Shown in pieces: positions 33,141 through 43,109 of a stretch of 55,921 nucleotides of DNA. The translations under genes were made by a program, and so were the position numbers. Numbering within the stretch: position 1 is the stretch's first letter; each line of letters starts with the position of its first letter. The stretch spans positions 1-55,921 of the forward strand of contig CDMY01000537.1 of NCBI GenBank assembly GCA_001179505.1. Reading direction: 5' to 3'. Under the pieces are notes generated by a model, which was not told the origin of the DNA, searched no databases, and saw only the letters and a program-made list of their open reading frames with translations. Source of the DNA: Vitrella brassicaformis. Its lineage: Eukaryota; Sar; Vitrellaceae.

Positions 33141-36100
33141 ATGTCCACCTCCAGCGGGGCGCTCGTGCTGATCCTCGCAGTCATCCTCAGTGCCGCTGCG
33201 GGTGGAAAGGACGAGTTTGACTACGTGCTGGTTGGTGGCGGCGCGGCCGGGATACCTCTCGCATACACTCTTGCCGAAAACGGCAAGGATGTCTTGCTCA
33301 TCGAAAGAGGCGGCCCTCGCAAAGACAATCCAGAGGATACGACGACCATCTCGCAGTGGGGGAGCGCATTGCTCAACAAAGACATCGCCCAGGAGATCCG
33401 CACACGTGAGTCACCTGACAGGTGCACTGTCGTGTGAAGTACCTGCGTGGTTGCTCTCCCTTCTGCAGTGGACAAGCAGATCACAAATGTGGCGAGCATC
33501 TTGTCTGGCGGCACGGCACTCTCTGGAGGTGTCCAGGTACTTGTACTGCCGGGACAGACGTCTGTCGGGATGGCAGAACGGTGTGTGTGTGTGTGTGTGC
33601 GCATTCCGTCAGATAGAGGAGGTTCCTGAGTACTTCGATCACTTGAGGGACAAGTTCGATGCCGATTTCGACGAAAAGCTTGTGAACGAGGTACGCACTG
33701 CATGAACTGACACAAACAGCACGCATTCTGTCTTTGTGTCATCCCGTCTGCTGTGTGTGTGAATGCAGTCGTACGCATGGACACGAGAGCGAGTGGGCCA
33801 GGTGATGGGATACCCCGACTTGTACGGAGATGCATGGATTGGCGCCCTGCAAGACTTGGGATTCGGTCCATTCGCCGGCGAATCGCCCTCCATCGCCAAT
33901 GGCTCGTGGAACGGCTACAGCCTGTTCGAGAACGATGGGAAGAAGCTGTCGCCAGACAGATTCCGCCGTGCAACTGATGTGATACCGCTGGAGCGCCCCC
34001 TAGACAGCCTGAAGATCCTCACTCGACACAACGCCCTTCGTGTCGAGTTCGACACCAGCGACGAGACAGGCAACCCCAAAGCCACGTGTGTGGTGTACAC
34101 CAAGTCGCCAGATGCCTTCGAGACCATCGACTCGCGAGCGAATGCAGGTCTGCCTGTGAGGCCAAGCCTCTTTGACAAGTGGAAGAAAGTGGATGACACT
34201 GATGCTGACTTGAGGAGGGCGTGCATTCGGGAGGGAGGGGAGATATTCATCTCGGCCGGTGCCATCCTTTCGCCAGTGATCTTGATGAACTCAGGCGTGG
34301 GGCCGAAGGACGTGGTGGAGAAGGTGATGAAGAACACGGGTGGAAAGCTCATCAGGGACGTCCCTCAACTAGGTCGGTCTCTCTCTCCGAAACGACTCCT
34401 GCTCCTATTTTTGTACGCAATGTCGACTCTGTGTCGGTGCGCCTACCTAAATGTGATCAGGCCAGAATCTTCACGACAGATGGGCCGTTCAATTCGGAGT
34501 CTTCTTCAAGTAAGCGAGGGCCGATTGTGACTTGTGTGTGAGCTGTGAATTGTGAGGGGACTTCTCTCTCAGGAAGCCAGTGTCGCGTCTCAGGGAGCCG
34601 ATACCTGTCACAACCACTACAACAACACCCCAGCCGGACATTGGTCCACCAGACGGCGGCGGTGGCGGCGGGGGGATACGGCCGGCGCCTGGTGGACCAA
34701 TCGATGACCCCGATGACGGCGGCGGCTTCGAAGAGCTTGACCCTCCCCCTCCCCGCTCTCGGGCCAAACGGGAAAGTTTCTTAGAGAGCGACTTTCCGAT
34801 CACTGTCAATGCCGTCAGTGGAGTGAAGAAGGTCGTCGGCGAGAGCTGCCCTGAAGACTTCGGGTGAGGACGGGCGTGAATATACAGACGGATCGGCGAG
34901 TGCGTGGTGTGTGAGTGTGTGTATATGCAGCTTCAACACGACTCCCGACTGCTTTTATGTCACTGCTGAGGAGGGGACGGGCATCGATTTTGCAGGGCTG
35001 GTACTGTCCACAAGAGCTGCCTTTCCCCCGGTCTTTCGCGGACTCCCGTATGCACCGCATAGCGAGCCTGCATGAGCCAGAACACTGGTGTGTCGGTGTG
35101 TGCGGGATGTGGCTTTGGCTTTACTTCAGAGAAGTGGACTTTCTCGTGGCGTTGCTGTCAGAATGTCTCGACAAGCCGGACTCAATCTTGTGCGCTGCCT
35201 TCCAGCCCGTATTCGAGTGCACCTCGTGAGCGATCTGAGAGACATACGCGACCTTTAAATTCCATTCTTTTCTATGCTTGTATTCAGGAGAACTGCTGGG
35301 TGGATAACCTTCGCACCGGTGCCCAAATCGAGGGGCTACGTCACTGTCAACGAATGGGGTACGGGCAGAGACCCCCCCCCCACACACACACACATACACA
35401 GGGAGGATCGTTGTCGGGCTGCATTTCTGATGTGCAGGCGAGCCCATCGTAGCGTCAAACTACTTGACAGACGAGAAGGGTGAAGACCTGAACAACGACG
35501 TGGTCGGGCTGGAGACGCTCTTGCGGGTGAACGACACACATCGTCTCGTCGCTAGGGAGGCTGTGTATGTGGTAGCGTGTGTGTGGGTGCAGGTGCTAGG
35601 GAGCGGTCGGTTTGACGATCTGTTCGAGCGGCGTGGGCCCCAGTCTTGCGTTGTGTACATCTTCAACAAACTGGTCGACCTGCTCATCCTCGCCACACGC
35701 GCCCTGCCCATCCCCTTCCCAGGAGACCCCGACTTCCAGCAAGTACCCACCAGTATCTCCACATATTCTCTCTGACGTATAATAGTCGACCATATGTGTG
35801 CTGTGCATGCACTCAGACCGACCTGCTGGCTTCTCTCCCGTCCTTTCTCGCAGCGGAGACCGACGAGAAAACAGGCAGAAGAAGCGACAGCAAGGAAGAT
35901 CCCAGCCGCACCTTCCTGGAGGAGGCCCTGCTGTGGGCCGAGCTGCAGAAGAGAAAACATGAGGTCATAGAGCGGAGCAGGAAAGCGTGGAGAGAGGGGG
36001 AGGGGGAGGGGGACGGCGAACACTCTGAGCCTGAGTGGAGAGGGGACAAGTCAGAGGTGGCCGAGTGGCTGCGGGAACAGGTGGCGCTGGCGTCAACGCC

Positions 36101-36891
36101 GCCCTCTGAACCGGTCAGCCAGCCGGTTGTGAGAAAGGAAGAATGCAGCTGAGTGCTATCAGTGAGTGATATTGTCTCTGTGCGTGCGTGTGTGTGCGTG
36201 CGTGTGTGTGTGTGTGTGTTTCCGTCTGCAGGAGGGTTTCATGGACGACTTGAGGTGCGAGTTTGTCACATCAGAGGAGTGTGAGCGGATACGGCAGCTG
36301 AAGAATGCGGAGCGATTCGCCATCTTGCCCACACTGCCCACAGGTACGTCAGCGCAGCCCAGCCCAGCTCAGTCCAGCCAGACACACACTTCTCTCGTGC
36401 CGACGCAGATCTGGACGATCGCGAGAAATTGGAGGGCTTCATCAAAACACACGGTCAGCGCGAGACACGTACGTCATCATGCGGCGGAAAACATGTCATG
36501 GGCGTGTGCGGTGGTGTGTGTGTCTGCCTGCCACGCAGGCAACGGCATGTGGCACTGGTCCGGGTAGGTGCCTGCAACACTACTAGAGAGCCATCGATGG
36601 GCTCTCTCGCATGTGTGTGGTGTGGCGTGTGTGCAGGTCGACGGCAATGGGGTCTGTGGTCGACGACAAGCTCCGTGTGATTGGCGTAGACAACCTGGCC
36701 GTTGCTGACGCAGGAGTCTTCCCCCAGGTGCATTAAGCAGTGCGGTGTGGTGTAGTGTGGTGTGCAGCTGTGCGTGTTTGCTTCTTTGTTGGATGCAGGC
36801 GTCTCGGATGAACGTGCAGGCGCACAGCATAATGATCGGCAGATATGCGGCGGCGCAGAGGGAAGAGCAACAGGGAGGAGACGACAGATGA
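33141..36891 (+). CDS. Secreted GMC-family FAD-dependent oxidoreductase
   Basis: About 14 exons. The N-terminal signal peptide (MSTSSGALVLILAVILSAAA) is followed by the FAD-binding motif DYVLVGGGAAGIPLAYTLAE and KDVLLIERGG, then SILSGGTALSGG. The second GMC signature is GAILSPVILMNSGVGP. The C-terminal block is NGMWHWSG joined to STAMGSVVDDKLRVIGVDNL, then AVADAGVFPQ and MNVQAHSIMIGRYAAAQ; the HW pair holds the catalytic His expected of the family. It ends GGDDR then TGA. Family members oxidise alcohols or sugars using FAD; the substrate is unknown. Two features are odd: a Thr/Pro/Gly/Asp-rich linker (TTTTTTPQPD ... PIDDPDDGGGFEELDP) at about 34600-34745, and a highly charged insertion at about 35815-36115. 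The region around 35070-35470 has an uncertain splice pattern. Confidence 0.8.
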
Positions 36892-37669
36892 TTGATTGAT
36901 CGATCGATTGAAGAGACACACACACACGTGTGGCGTCATTGGGCAGACAGAGAGGTCGGGGTGTGTGGTGCTGTGCTGTCCTGTGCTGTCGGCCGAGGTA
37001 TTTTTTGGTGATTGCATACTGCCTGCATCATATCATGACGCGGCCTGCCCTGCACCAAACAAATTACTGCACCACGCTGGCTTTTGTGGTGTGTGGGTGC
37101 CAATAAGGCGGCTGTCCATGTGTATGTGTAGGTAGGGAATAGCCGCAAACTTTGGTGTATTTTTTGCTGGCACACGCGTCTCTCTCGCTCTCGCTCTCTC
37201 TCTGTATCTGTGTGTGTGTGTGAGGAGGGGGGGGCATCTCCCTTACTGCATATGTAGCTGATACATATGGACGTGACAAAGATGGTTGATTGACATTGAT
37301 GGATGACGTATACACACAATACATACACCACCAGCCGTCCGGTCGGCCAGCAGTGTAGCCAACCAGCCAGCTGGTCGGCCGATCCGATGGCCGGACGTCC
37401 AAAACGTCTATTCACACCATACAGACACAAACAAGACGCACGCAGAGAGCCAGGGATAGCGAGATGATCTGATCTGTGGAACCTAGACATGCCCGCACGG
37501 AAAAATCGCAGCAGAAGCAGAAGAACTGGCTCAAGCGCATTCATCCGTCCCATATATTCAGTCCGCTATGTCAGGCGTCCATGCCATGTGTGTGTACGCC
37601 AGACAGGCAGACACACAGTGGTATGTAGTGTACACAGCAGCAGCAGCAGAAGCCTGGCCGGCGTCAGGT
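36892..37669. other. Convergent intergenic region
   Basis: The region lies between the 3' ends of the GMC gene and the Arf-like gene. It contains a CTCT/GTGT simple-sequence patch around 37180-37230 and no gene. Confidence 0.45.
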
Positions 37670-39153
37670 TTAATTTGGCGCTGCTGCACTGTTGGACGAC
37701 TCGCCGCTCAGCAGAGAACGGCTCTCGAGGGGCGTCTGCACAGACGCACACACACATGGGATTACAGACAGATCTCCCTCCCCCCTCCCCCAACACACAG
37801 ACGCGTAACGTACCATTTCCATCATGCCAAATTCGAGGTCGTGTTTGCGATGGTCGCCGCCGCCATTCCTCATCCCCCACGGCCACCGCAGCCACCCTCC
37901 GCCCCCTCCCACCGTGTGATGGTGATAGCCTGCGATGTCCTTTGGCGGCGATGGCGGCCGCGGCTGGCTGCTATCGGGCGTGACGCCACACATGAGCCAC
38001 TCGAGACCCTCCAGCAGGCCCTCGCCTGTCATGACGCTGCACGGCACCACCCGCCACCTGCAGGCACGCAGGCCGACACACAGAGAGCAGGGATGGCATG
38101 GCATGTCATGTGTTTGTCAACTGATGGTTGTGTTGTGTGTGGGGGGCTCGGCTCTGACCTGGCTGCTAGTTCTCTGGGCAGATCTAGATTGTACTCCACC
38201 TCGCTGCGCGTCATCGCCACAGGCAGGTCCTGACACACATAAATAAGAGGCCACACAGGCACACACACACACACACACACATACACAGACAGAGAGAGAG
38301 ATAGAAACCGTGTTTGGGATGATTGGTTGGCCGTCCCGTCCCCGCTCGCCCACCTGTTTGTTAGCGTACACGAGGAACTTTGCCTGGTTGACGGCAAAGT
38401 GCTCCTCATACATAAGCGCCAGCAGCTCCTCGCGAGCCTGATGACCACAAACCACACACCACCGCGATTCTTACACAGACGCAGGTGTGTGTGTGTGTGT
38501 GTTCGTCTGTGTGTGTGTTTACCGTATTGATCCGCCGTCGGTCGGCAGAGTCGATCACGAAGACGACGTAGTCAGTCGCCTAACACGAGTCGACACACGG
38601 GGAGGGAGATGGGATGGGTGTGACCAGCCAGTGATAATCACTCACTGACTGTGCTCAGCTGGGCAGTTTGTCGGCTCGCTCGGCTCACCAGGTGGTATTC
38701 TCTCCAGAGGGGCCTCACAGGGTCCCGATACCCGACGTCATAAAACGTGAGATTCCACGCCTCCCCTGCACACGCACACAAACACACACACAAGCGTGTG
38801 AGCTCCGTGTGTGCGATGTCCCCCCTCCCTCCCTCCATCCCTCAGTCCCTTCCTCAGTCCCTCCCTCAGTCCCCTCGGTGCACTCACTCCTTTGTTTGCC
38901 CCTCAGAGTGACGCTGAAGGTCTCGATATTCACATCCGCCGTGGGCACCTACAGACACAATCAAGCCAGCCAGCCACATCAGAGGACACCACACCCACCA
39001 CCCACCACACGCGCTTACCGTCGAGATGACATTGCCCAGTTTGAGTCTGAAGAGGAGTGCGGTTTTGCCGCTGCCGTCCAGCCCGTAGATCAGCAGCCGC
39101 TTGCGTCTGGTGTAGACGCTCCGCCACAGGAATCGCGTGAAGAAGCACCCCAT
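37670..39153 (-). CDS. Arf-like small GTPase with divergent switch II and C-terminal extension
   Basis: The product starts MGCFFTRFLWRSVYTRRKRL; Gly2 and Cys3 suit N-myristoylation and palmitoylation. The P-loop is GLDGSGKT, switch I contains PTADVNIETF, and switch II reads LTFYDVGYRDPVRPLWREYH, where the family normally has DVGGQ. Next come ATDYVVFVIDSADRRRINT, the base-recognition ANKQDLPVAMTRSEV and the G5-like PCSVMTGEGLLEGLEWLM. The Arf fold is therefore complete, but the switch II Gly-Gln is Tyr-Arg, which may impair GTP hydrolysis. After the G domain about 70 extra residues follow (SSQPRPPSPPKDIAG, HHH, poly-Gly, then LESRSLLSGESSNSAAAPN and TAA). Arf-like proteins act in membrane traffic or cilia. 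Introns carry TG-type repeats. Exon borders near 38100-38700 are approximate. Confidence 0.8.
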
Positions 39154-39513
39154 GCCACTGAGTCCCCAGTGGCCAGTGGTGGAAGTGGCGGCGAGGCCAA
39201 CCGCCCGCTGCTCCTCGCGGTCACACCAGCGGGTGTCGTACAGCGGGCCCAACGACGACGGCGCCTTGAACGGCCAGCGACGGGCAGACGAAGATGAGGG
39301 ACGCTCCCTGCGGACAGATAGACAGACTCTCGGATCTGCAAGGCGCTCCCTGCTTGTCTGTCTGTGTGTTTGTCGTGTTGTGCGGCTGTGCGGTTGTGTT
39401 GTTCGTTTGCGTACAGCCTGACTGACCTGAGGAGCGTCGAGGCGCGAAGATCCACGCTTGCTGCGGAAGCTTCTTCGGAGGCCAGGCGGCGCCGACCTCC
39501 TCCCACACACACG

Positions 39514-39802
39514 ATGCGCAGCAAGTTGTATTGCCTTTGTGTGTTTGATGAGGATGCAGGATTTCTGAGGGTTTTTGAACCCTACGCCCATGGATCGGCC
39601 CTCAGCGAAGGAGCTGTGACGCATGCATATCTGCATGGTTCTGCTGAGGTGAGAGTGAAGTGAAAGAGGAGTGAAGCAGATCTTGACTGACTCATTTATT
39701 TTATGTTTTGTGTCTGTCTGTGTGCCGCAGTGCTTGGAGAGAGCTGCGACGGTGACCCAAGCGCCACGGCACGCTGGCGCAGCTGATACAGCAAACACAT
39801 AA
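39514..39802 (+). CDS. Short hypothetical ORF upstream of CKS1
   Basis: Exon 1 (39514-39648) encodes MRSKLYCLCVFDEDAGFLRV ... THAYLHGSAE. A GTGAGA donor and an acceptor before 39731 join in phase to CLERAATVTQAPRHAGAADT then ANT and TAA, giving 68 residues. No family recognised. It could be a separate small gene, or an upstream part of the CKS1 transcript. Confidence 0.35.
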
Positions 39803-39925
39803 TATTACATACGTCGAGTTGAGGCAAGAAAGGCATGCAGCGAAGCAGGCGGCTTTCAATCATCATTTGCTTTGATTGTGTTTGTGCGGCGTGTGCAGTG
39901 AGTCACTGAGTGAGTGAGTGAGAGG

Positions 39926-40460
39926 ATGGTGCATTATCCGCAGGAAACAGAGTACTCGGAGAAGTACAGCGACGGCACCTACGAGTACCGCCACGTCATA
40001 CTCAACAAGCAAAAGGTGCGTGCCGTGCCAAGAGAGAGGGGAATCCTCTCATTGTGAGGTGAGTCAAGTGTGTGTCGCGCATGCACTGCAGGCTCGTCAG
40101 TACGCCAAGATCCAGGCCGAGAGCGGACAGCCCCTCTTGACAGAGCCGCAGTGGCGGTCTCTCGGCGTCACGCAGTCACGCGGATGGATCCACTACGAAG
40201 TCTACAAGTGAGCGAGCGGTGAAGGAAGCAACACCACGCACCGACACAAACACAGCTCAGTGAGCTGTACGCCACGCCCGTGTCTGTCTTGTCTTGTGTG
40301 TACCATGTCTGTCTGCAGGCCAGAGCCTCACATCTTGCTGTTTCGCCGCGCCCTCGACAGCAGCAACAGTGCTGCCGCAAAGGCTAAGGCGGCTCCTGCG
40401 CCGCGCATGGGGCCGCTCAGCCAGAATTCCAGCCAGCATTCGCATTCCCCGGCATACTGA
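39926..40460 (+). CDS. CKS1: Cyclin-dependent kinase regulatory subunit (CKS1 type)
   Basis: Three exons encode MVHYPQETEYSEKYSDGTYE, YRHVILNKQK, then ARQYAKIQAESGQPLLTEPQ, WRSLGVTQSRGWIHYEVYK, then PEPHILLFRRALDSSN. These are the hallmark CKS segments: YS-KY-D--YEYRHV, the EWR-LG-QS-GW-HY block and EPHILLFRRPL, so the anion-binding pocket and the hinge region are recognisable. The hinge reads YKPEPHI. CKS proteins bind CDKs and read phosphothreonine on substrates to drive cell-cycle phosphorylation. The C-terminal tail is about 25 residues longer than the core (AKAKAAPAPRMGPLSQNSSQ ... SPAY) before TGA. An intron-phase check holds at both splices. The start at 39926 is the first in-frame ATG. 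Confidence 0.93.
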
Positions 40461-41296
40461 TACTGCATGCCATGCCATGCCATGCCATGCGGGACAGACG
40501 ATCTCTCACACGAGGGGAAAGCAAGGCAGCTTGTGTGTACGCGTAAAACGGCTCTTTGAGAGGGGCTGGGTGCGTGAGTGGATGGATGGATGGAGCCATG
40601 AGCGGTTATGTATCCAGTGGGTGGGCTGCCTACCTCCACAGAAGAAACGGAGAGCCGCCAAGCCGAGGGCGGTGCTGTTTATGTATGTGTTGCGTATAGC
40701 AGTGGCGCGTGTCTGTCTGTCGTCCATGCCATGTCATGCGTGGCTCCATGTGTCTATATATGTCTACGCGTATCTGTCTGTACTTGCATGCTTCCGTGCA
40801 TTTGTTTATCTACAAACATGGATGTCAGGACGTCTCTGACTGGCAGGTCTGTCTACATGGCGTGATGCAGCAGCTAACTGTGTGACCTCAACCCATTCAC
40901 TCTTGCTGCTCTCATTGACACCCACATTGACAACACAGCACCACCACCAGCAGCAGCAGCAGCACCAGCAGCCGCACACACTGAAGCCCGCGGTCACATC
41001 CGAGTACCTAAAGCAGACAGCACACAAAACAGCACACGCAGACATGGTTCACTCATCTCTCTGTGTGTGCGAGCATCCATCCATCCATCCATCCACATGC
41101 ACACGTGTGTGTGTGTGTGTGTGTGTGGTTCAGAGTGAGCTGAGTAACGATTGAATCAAGAGGGCAATCCCTCACAAGAAGGGGCCTTCATTAGACCGTC
41201 GTGTGTTCTCATCACAACCACACCACACCACACACACAGCTGCCCTCCTCTCCCTCTCTCCCTGCCTCTTACTTGTCCATCACTCGCTCGACTCAT
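40461..41296. repeat. Intergenic region with CATGC and CAG-type repeats
   Basis: No gene seen. A CATGC pentamer repeat lies at about 40467-40490, a CAG/CAC triplet patch at about 40940-40975, and a TG run at about 41105-41127. The region lies between the 3' ends of CKS1 (plus) and the pseudouridine synthase (minus). Confidence 0.5.
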
Positions 41297-42759
41297 TCAG
41301 ATGAAGTCGCTCGTCCACTGCGGCAGCGGCGCCCGAAAGCAGAAACCACCCTCTCCCTCCTTCTCATACTGAAAGGCGTGCAGGCAAATCCCAGACGCGT
41401 GGAAGGCCTTGCCCCCTCCTGCCGACGATGCTCCTGAACCCTCCTCGCACTTCCTGGCCCGTTTGCAGCCGTGCCCCTGACCGTCACCCTCACCCTCACC
41501 GTCAGGCGCCTCCAGCACCACATGCGGGATCAGCCGATGGTGGTAGGCCTTGGTGTGCTGCCCTTGACCGATGGTGAAAGAGGGGTTGTAGCAAGGGTCG
41601 TCGCACACTGGCTGGCCGAGGTGCTTCAGGTGCACTCTGATCTGGTGTGTGCGGCCGGTGTGTGGAAAGCAGAGCAGCAGAGAGGTGTGGCTCTCCGCAT
41701 GGTAGCCGATGCACTGGAAGTCGGTGCGGGAGTGCTTTCCCTCTTGGCGAGGCCGCTTGCAGCCGGTGCCCTCGTCTGCAGCAGCCACGCCGTCAGACGT
41801 TGGTGAGAAGTCCCACACGCCGTCTTTGTGGTTGGTACAAAACATGGCTCCTTCCACACTGATGCGGCGGTGTAGAGAGGCAGCCGCCTTGCTAGCTGCA
41901 CCCCGAGGTTCCGCCATCACCTCGCTCAGCGAGGCAACACGCCACCGCTCGTCAGCCACATCAGATGCCGAAACCCCCTCCCTCGCCAGCATCGCCTCAC
42001 TACTCGCGTCAAACCTTCCATCCACACGGGCCAGGTAAACCTTCCGGATTAGCTTGGCCTCCATGGCGCGAAAGAACAACTGTGCAAAGGCTGTGGTCTT
42101 GGCGAGAACGACGATGCCGCTAGTCAGCCGGTCGATGCGGTGGAGGGGCGACAGCTGGGCGGACTCGTCGCGCATCTCTGCGAGCATGTGGATGAGGGTG
42201 TTGTGGCGGTAGGCGCCGCCAGGGTGGATGGGGATGGAGGGGGGCTTGTTGACCACCAGACAATCATCCCTTTCCGCGATCACTGTAGGAGGCTCGGCCA
42301 GCACGGGGGGCTCGTGGACGATCGTTGTGTGGGTGAGGTGGTCGTTGTCGCGGAAGACCCTGACACCCCACAAACAAACAGCTGGAGTGCTGTGCTGCCT
42401 CCGACATCTCATCTTGGCAGCTCATCATCTCACCGTGTGGCCTCCACTTTCTCTCCGTTGATGCGAATCTTTCCTGTCCGCACAGCATCCTCAAAGTACT
42501 CGCGCCTGCCAGTGCATCATTACCACCACACACGTACCGCACTCAGATGTGGATGTACTTGCAGGCGGCGAATGACTCTTCCTTCCTCTCACCCAATTGC
42601 GACGAATTCGGTGCACAGGACGGAGATGAGCTGCTTCCCCAGCCAGCGTCGCTTGGCGTACACCTCGAAGGTGTGCTCATACTCCTCAAGATGACGTAAA
42701 CCATCCTCGAAGTGATGCGCTGGCCGCCGGCTCATCAGCGTCCGCCTGGACGTCCCCAT
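41297..42759 (-). CDS. RluA-family pseudouridine synthase (RPUSD2/RIB2-like)
   Basis: Three exons. The N-terminus from ATG 42759 (MGTSRRTLMSRRPAHHFEDG) contains YAKRRWLGKQLISVLCTEF, then an S4-like exon (REYFEDAVRTGKIRINGEKV). A long last exon follows: RVFRDNDHLTHTTIVHEPPV, then DDCLVVNKPPSIPIHPGGAY, the catalytic motif LHRIDRLTSGIVVLAKT with its conserved Asp, and the family phrase FPHTGRTHQIRVHLKHLGQP. It ends PQWTSDFI then TGA. The HEPPV and S4-like N-terminus suit the eukaryotic RPUSD2/Rib2-type branch. The enzyme converts uridine to pseudouridine in tRNA or mRNA; the target is not determinable. Low-complexity insertions (GEGEGDGQGHGCKRARK) lie in the C-terminal half. It sits head to head with the CW protein across promoter D. 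Confidence 0.88.
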
Positions 42760-43109
42760 CAGATTCTGCCTCGACGGCAGGGGCAGCAGCAGCGGTTTCG
42801 GGAGCACTCTAGAGTGCGAGCTGAAGCATTTGCGAGCTTCGACTCTCGAGGGAAGAAAAGGAAGCACACGACGTGCCGCGGGGCGTTTGGCCCTCAGCTG
42901 AGGACCGTGAAGAAGGATTCCAGAGTTTGTTATCCGAGACGTGCATGCCTGTGACGCGCGAGTTCCCGGGACGGCAGAAGAAGGAGCCACGTGTGCGAGG
43001 CTAGCGCGTTACTCGTCCTTGTTTCAGCTGACGTCAATCGTCCGGTGAAGGTCCCCGAGGAGCTATCGGAGAGCAGCTTCTCCTCCCTGTTGGTGATTAT
43101 CGGAGCACC
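42760..43109. promoter_or_regulatory. Divergent promoter D with composite motif
   Basis: GCGGTTT, CG, then GGAGCACTCTAGAG lies at 42792-42814, 33 bp upstream of the pseudouridine synthase start. TGCGAGCT follows twice (42815-42822 and 42831-42838). This is a close relative of the motif at promoters A, B and C, with one substitution (CACTCTAG for CACCCTAG) and a spacer one base shorter. The rest of the 350 bp shows no gene and presumably includes both 5' leaders. Confidence 0.55.
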
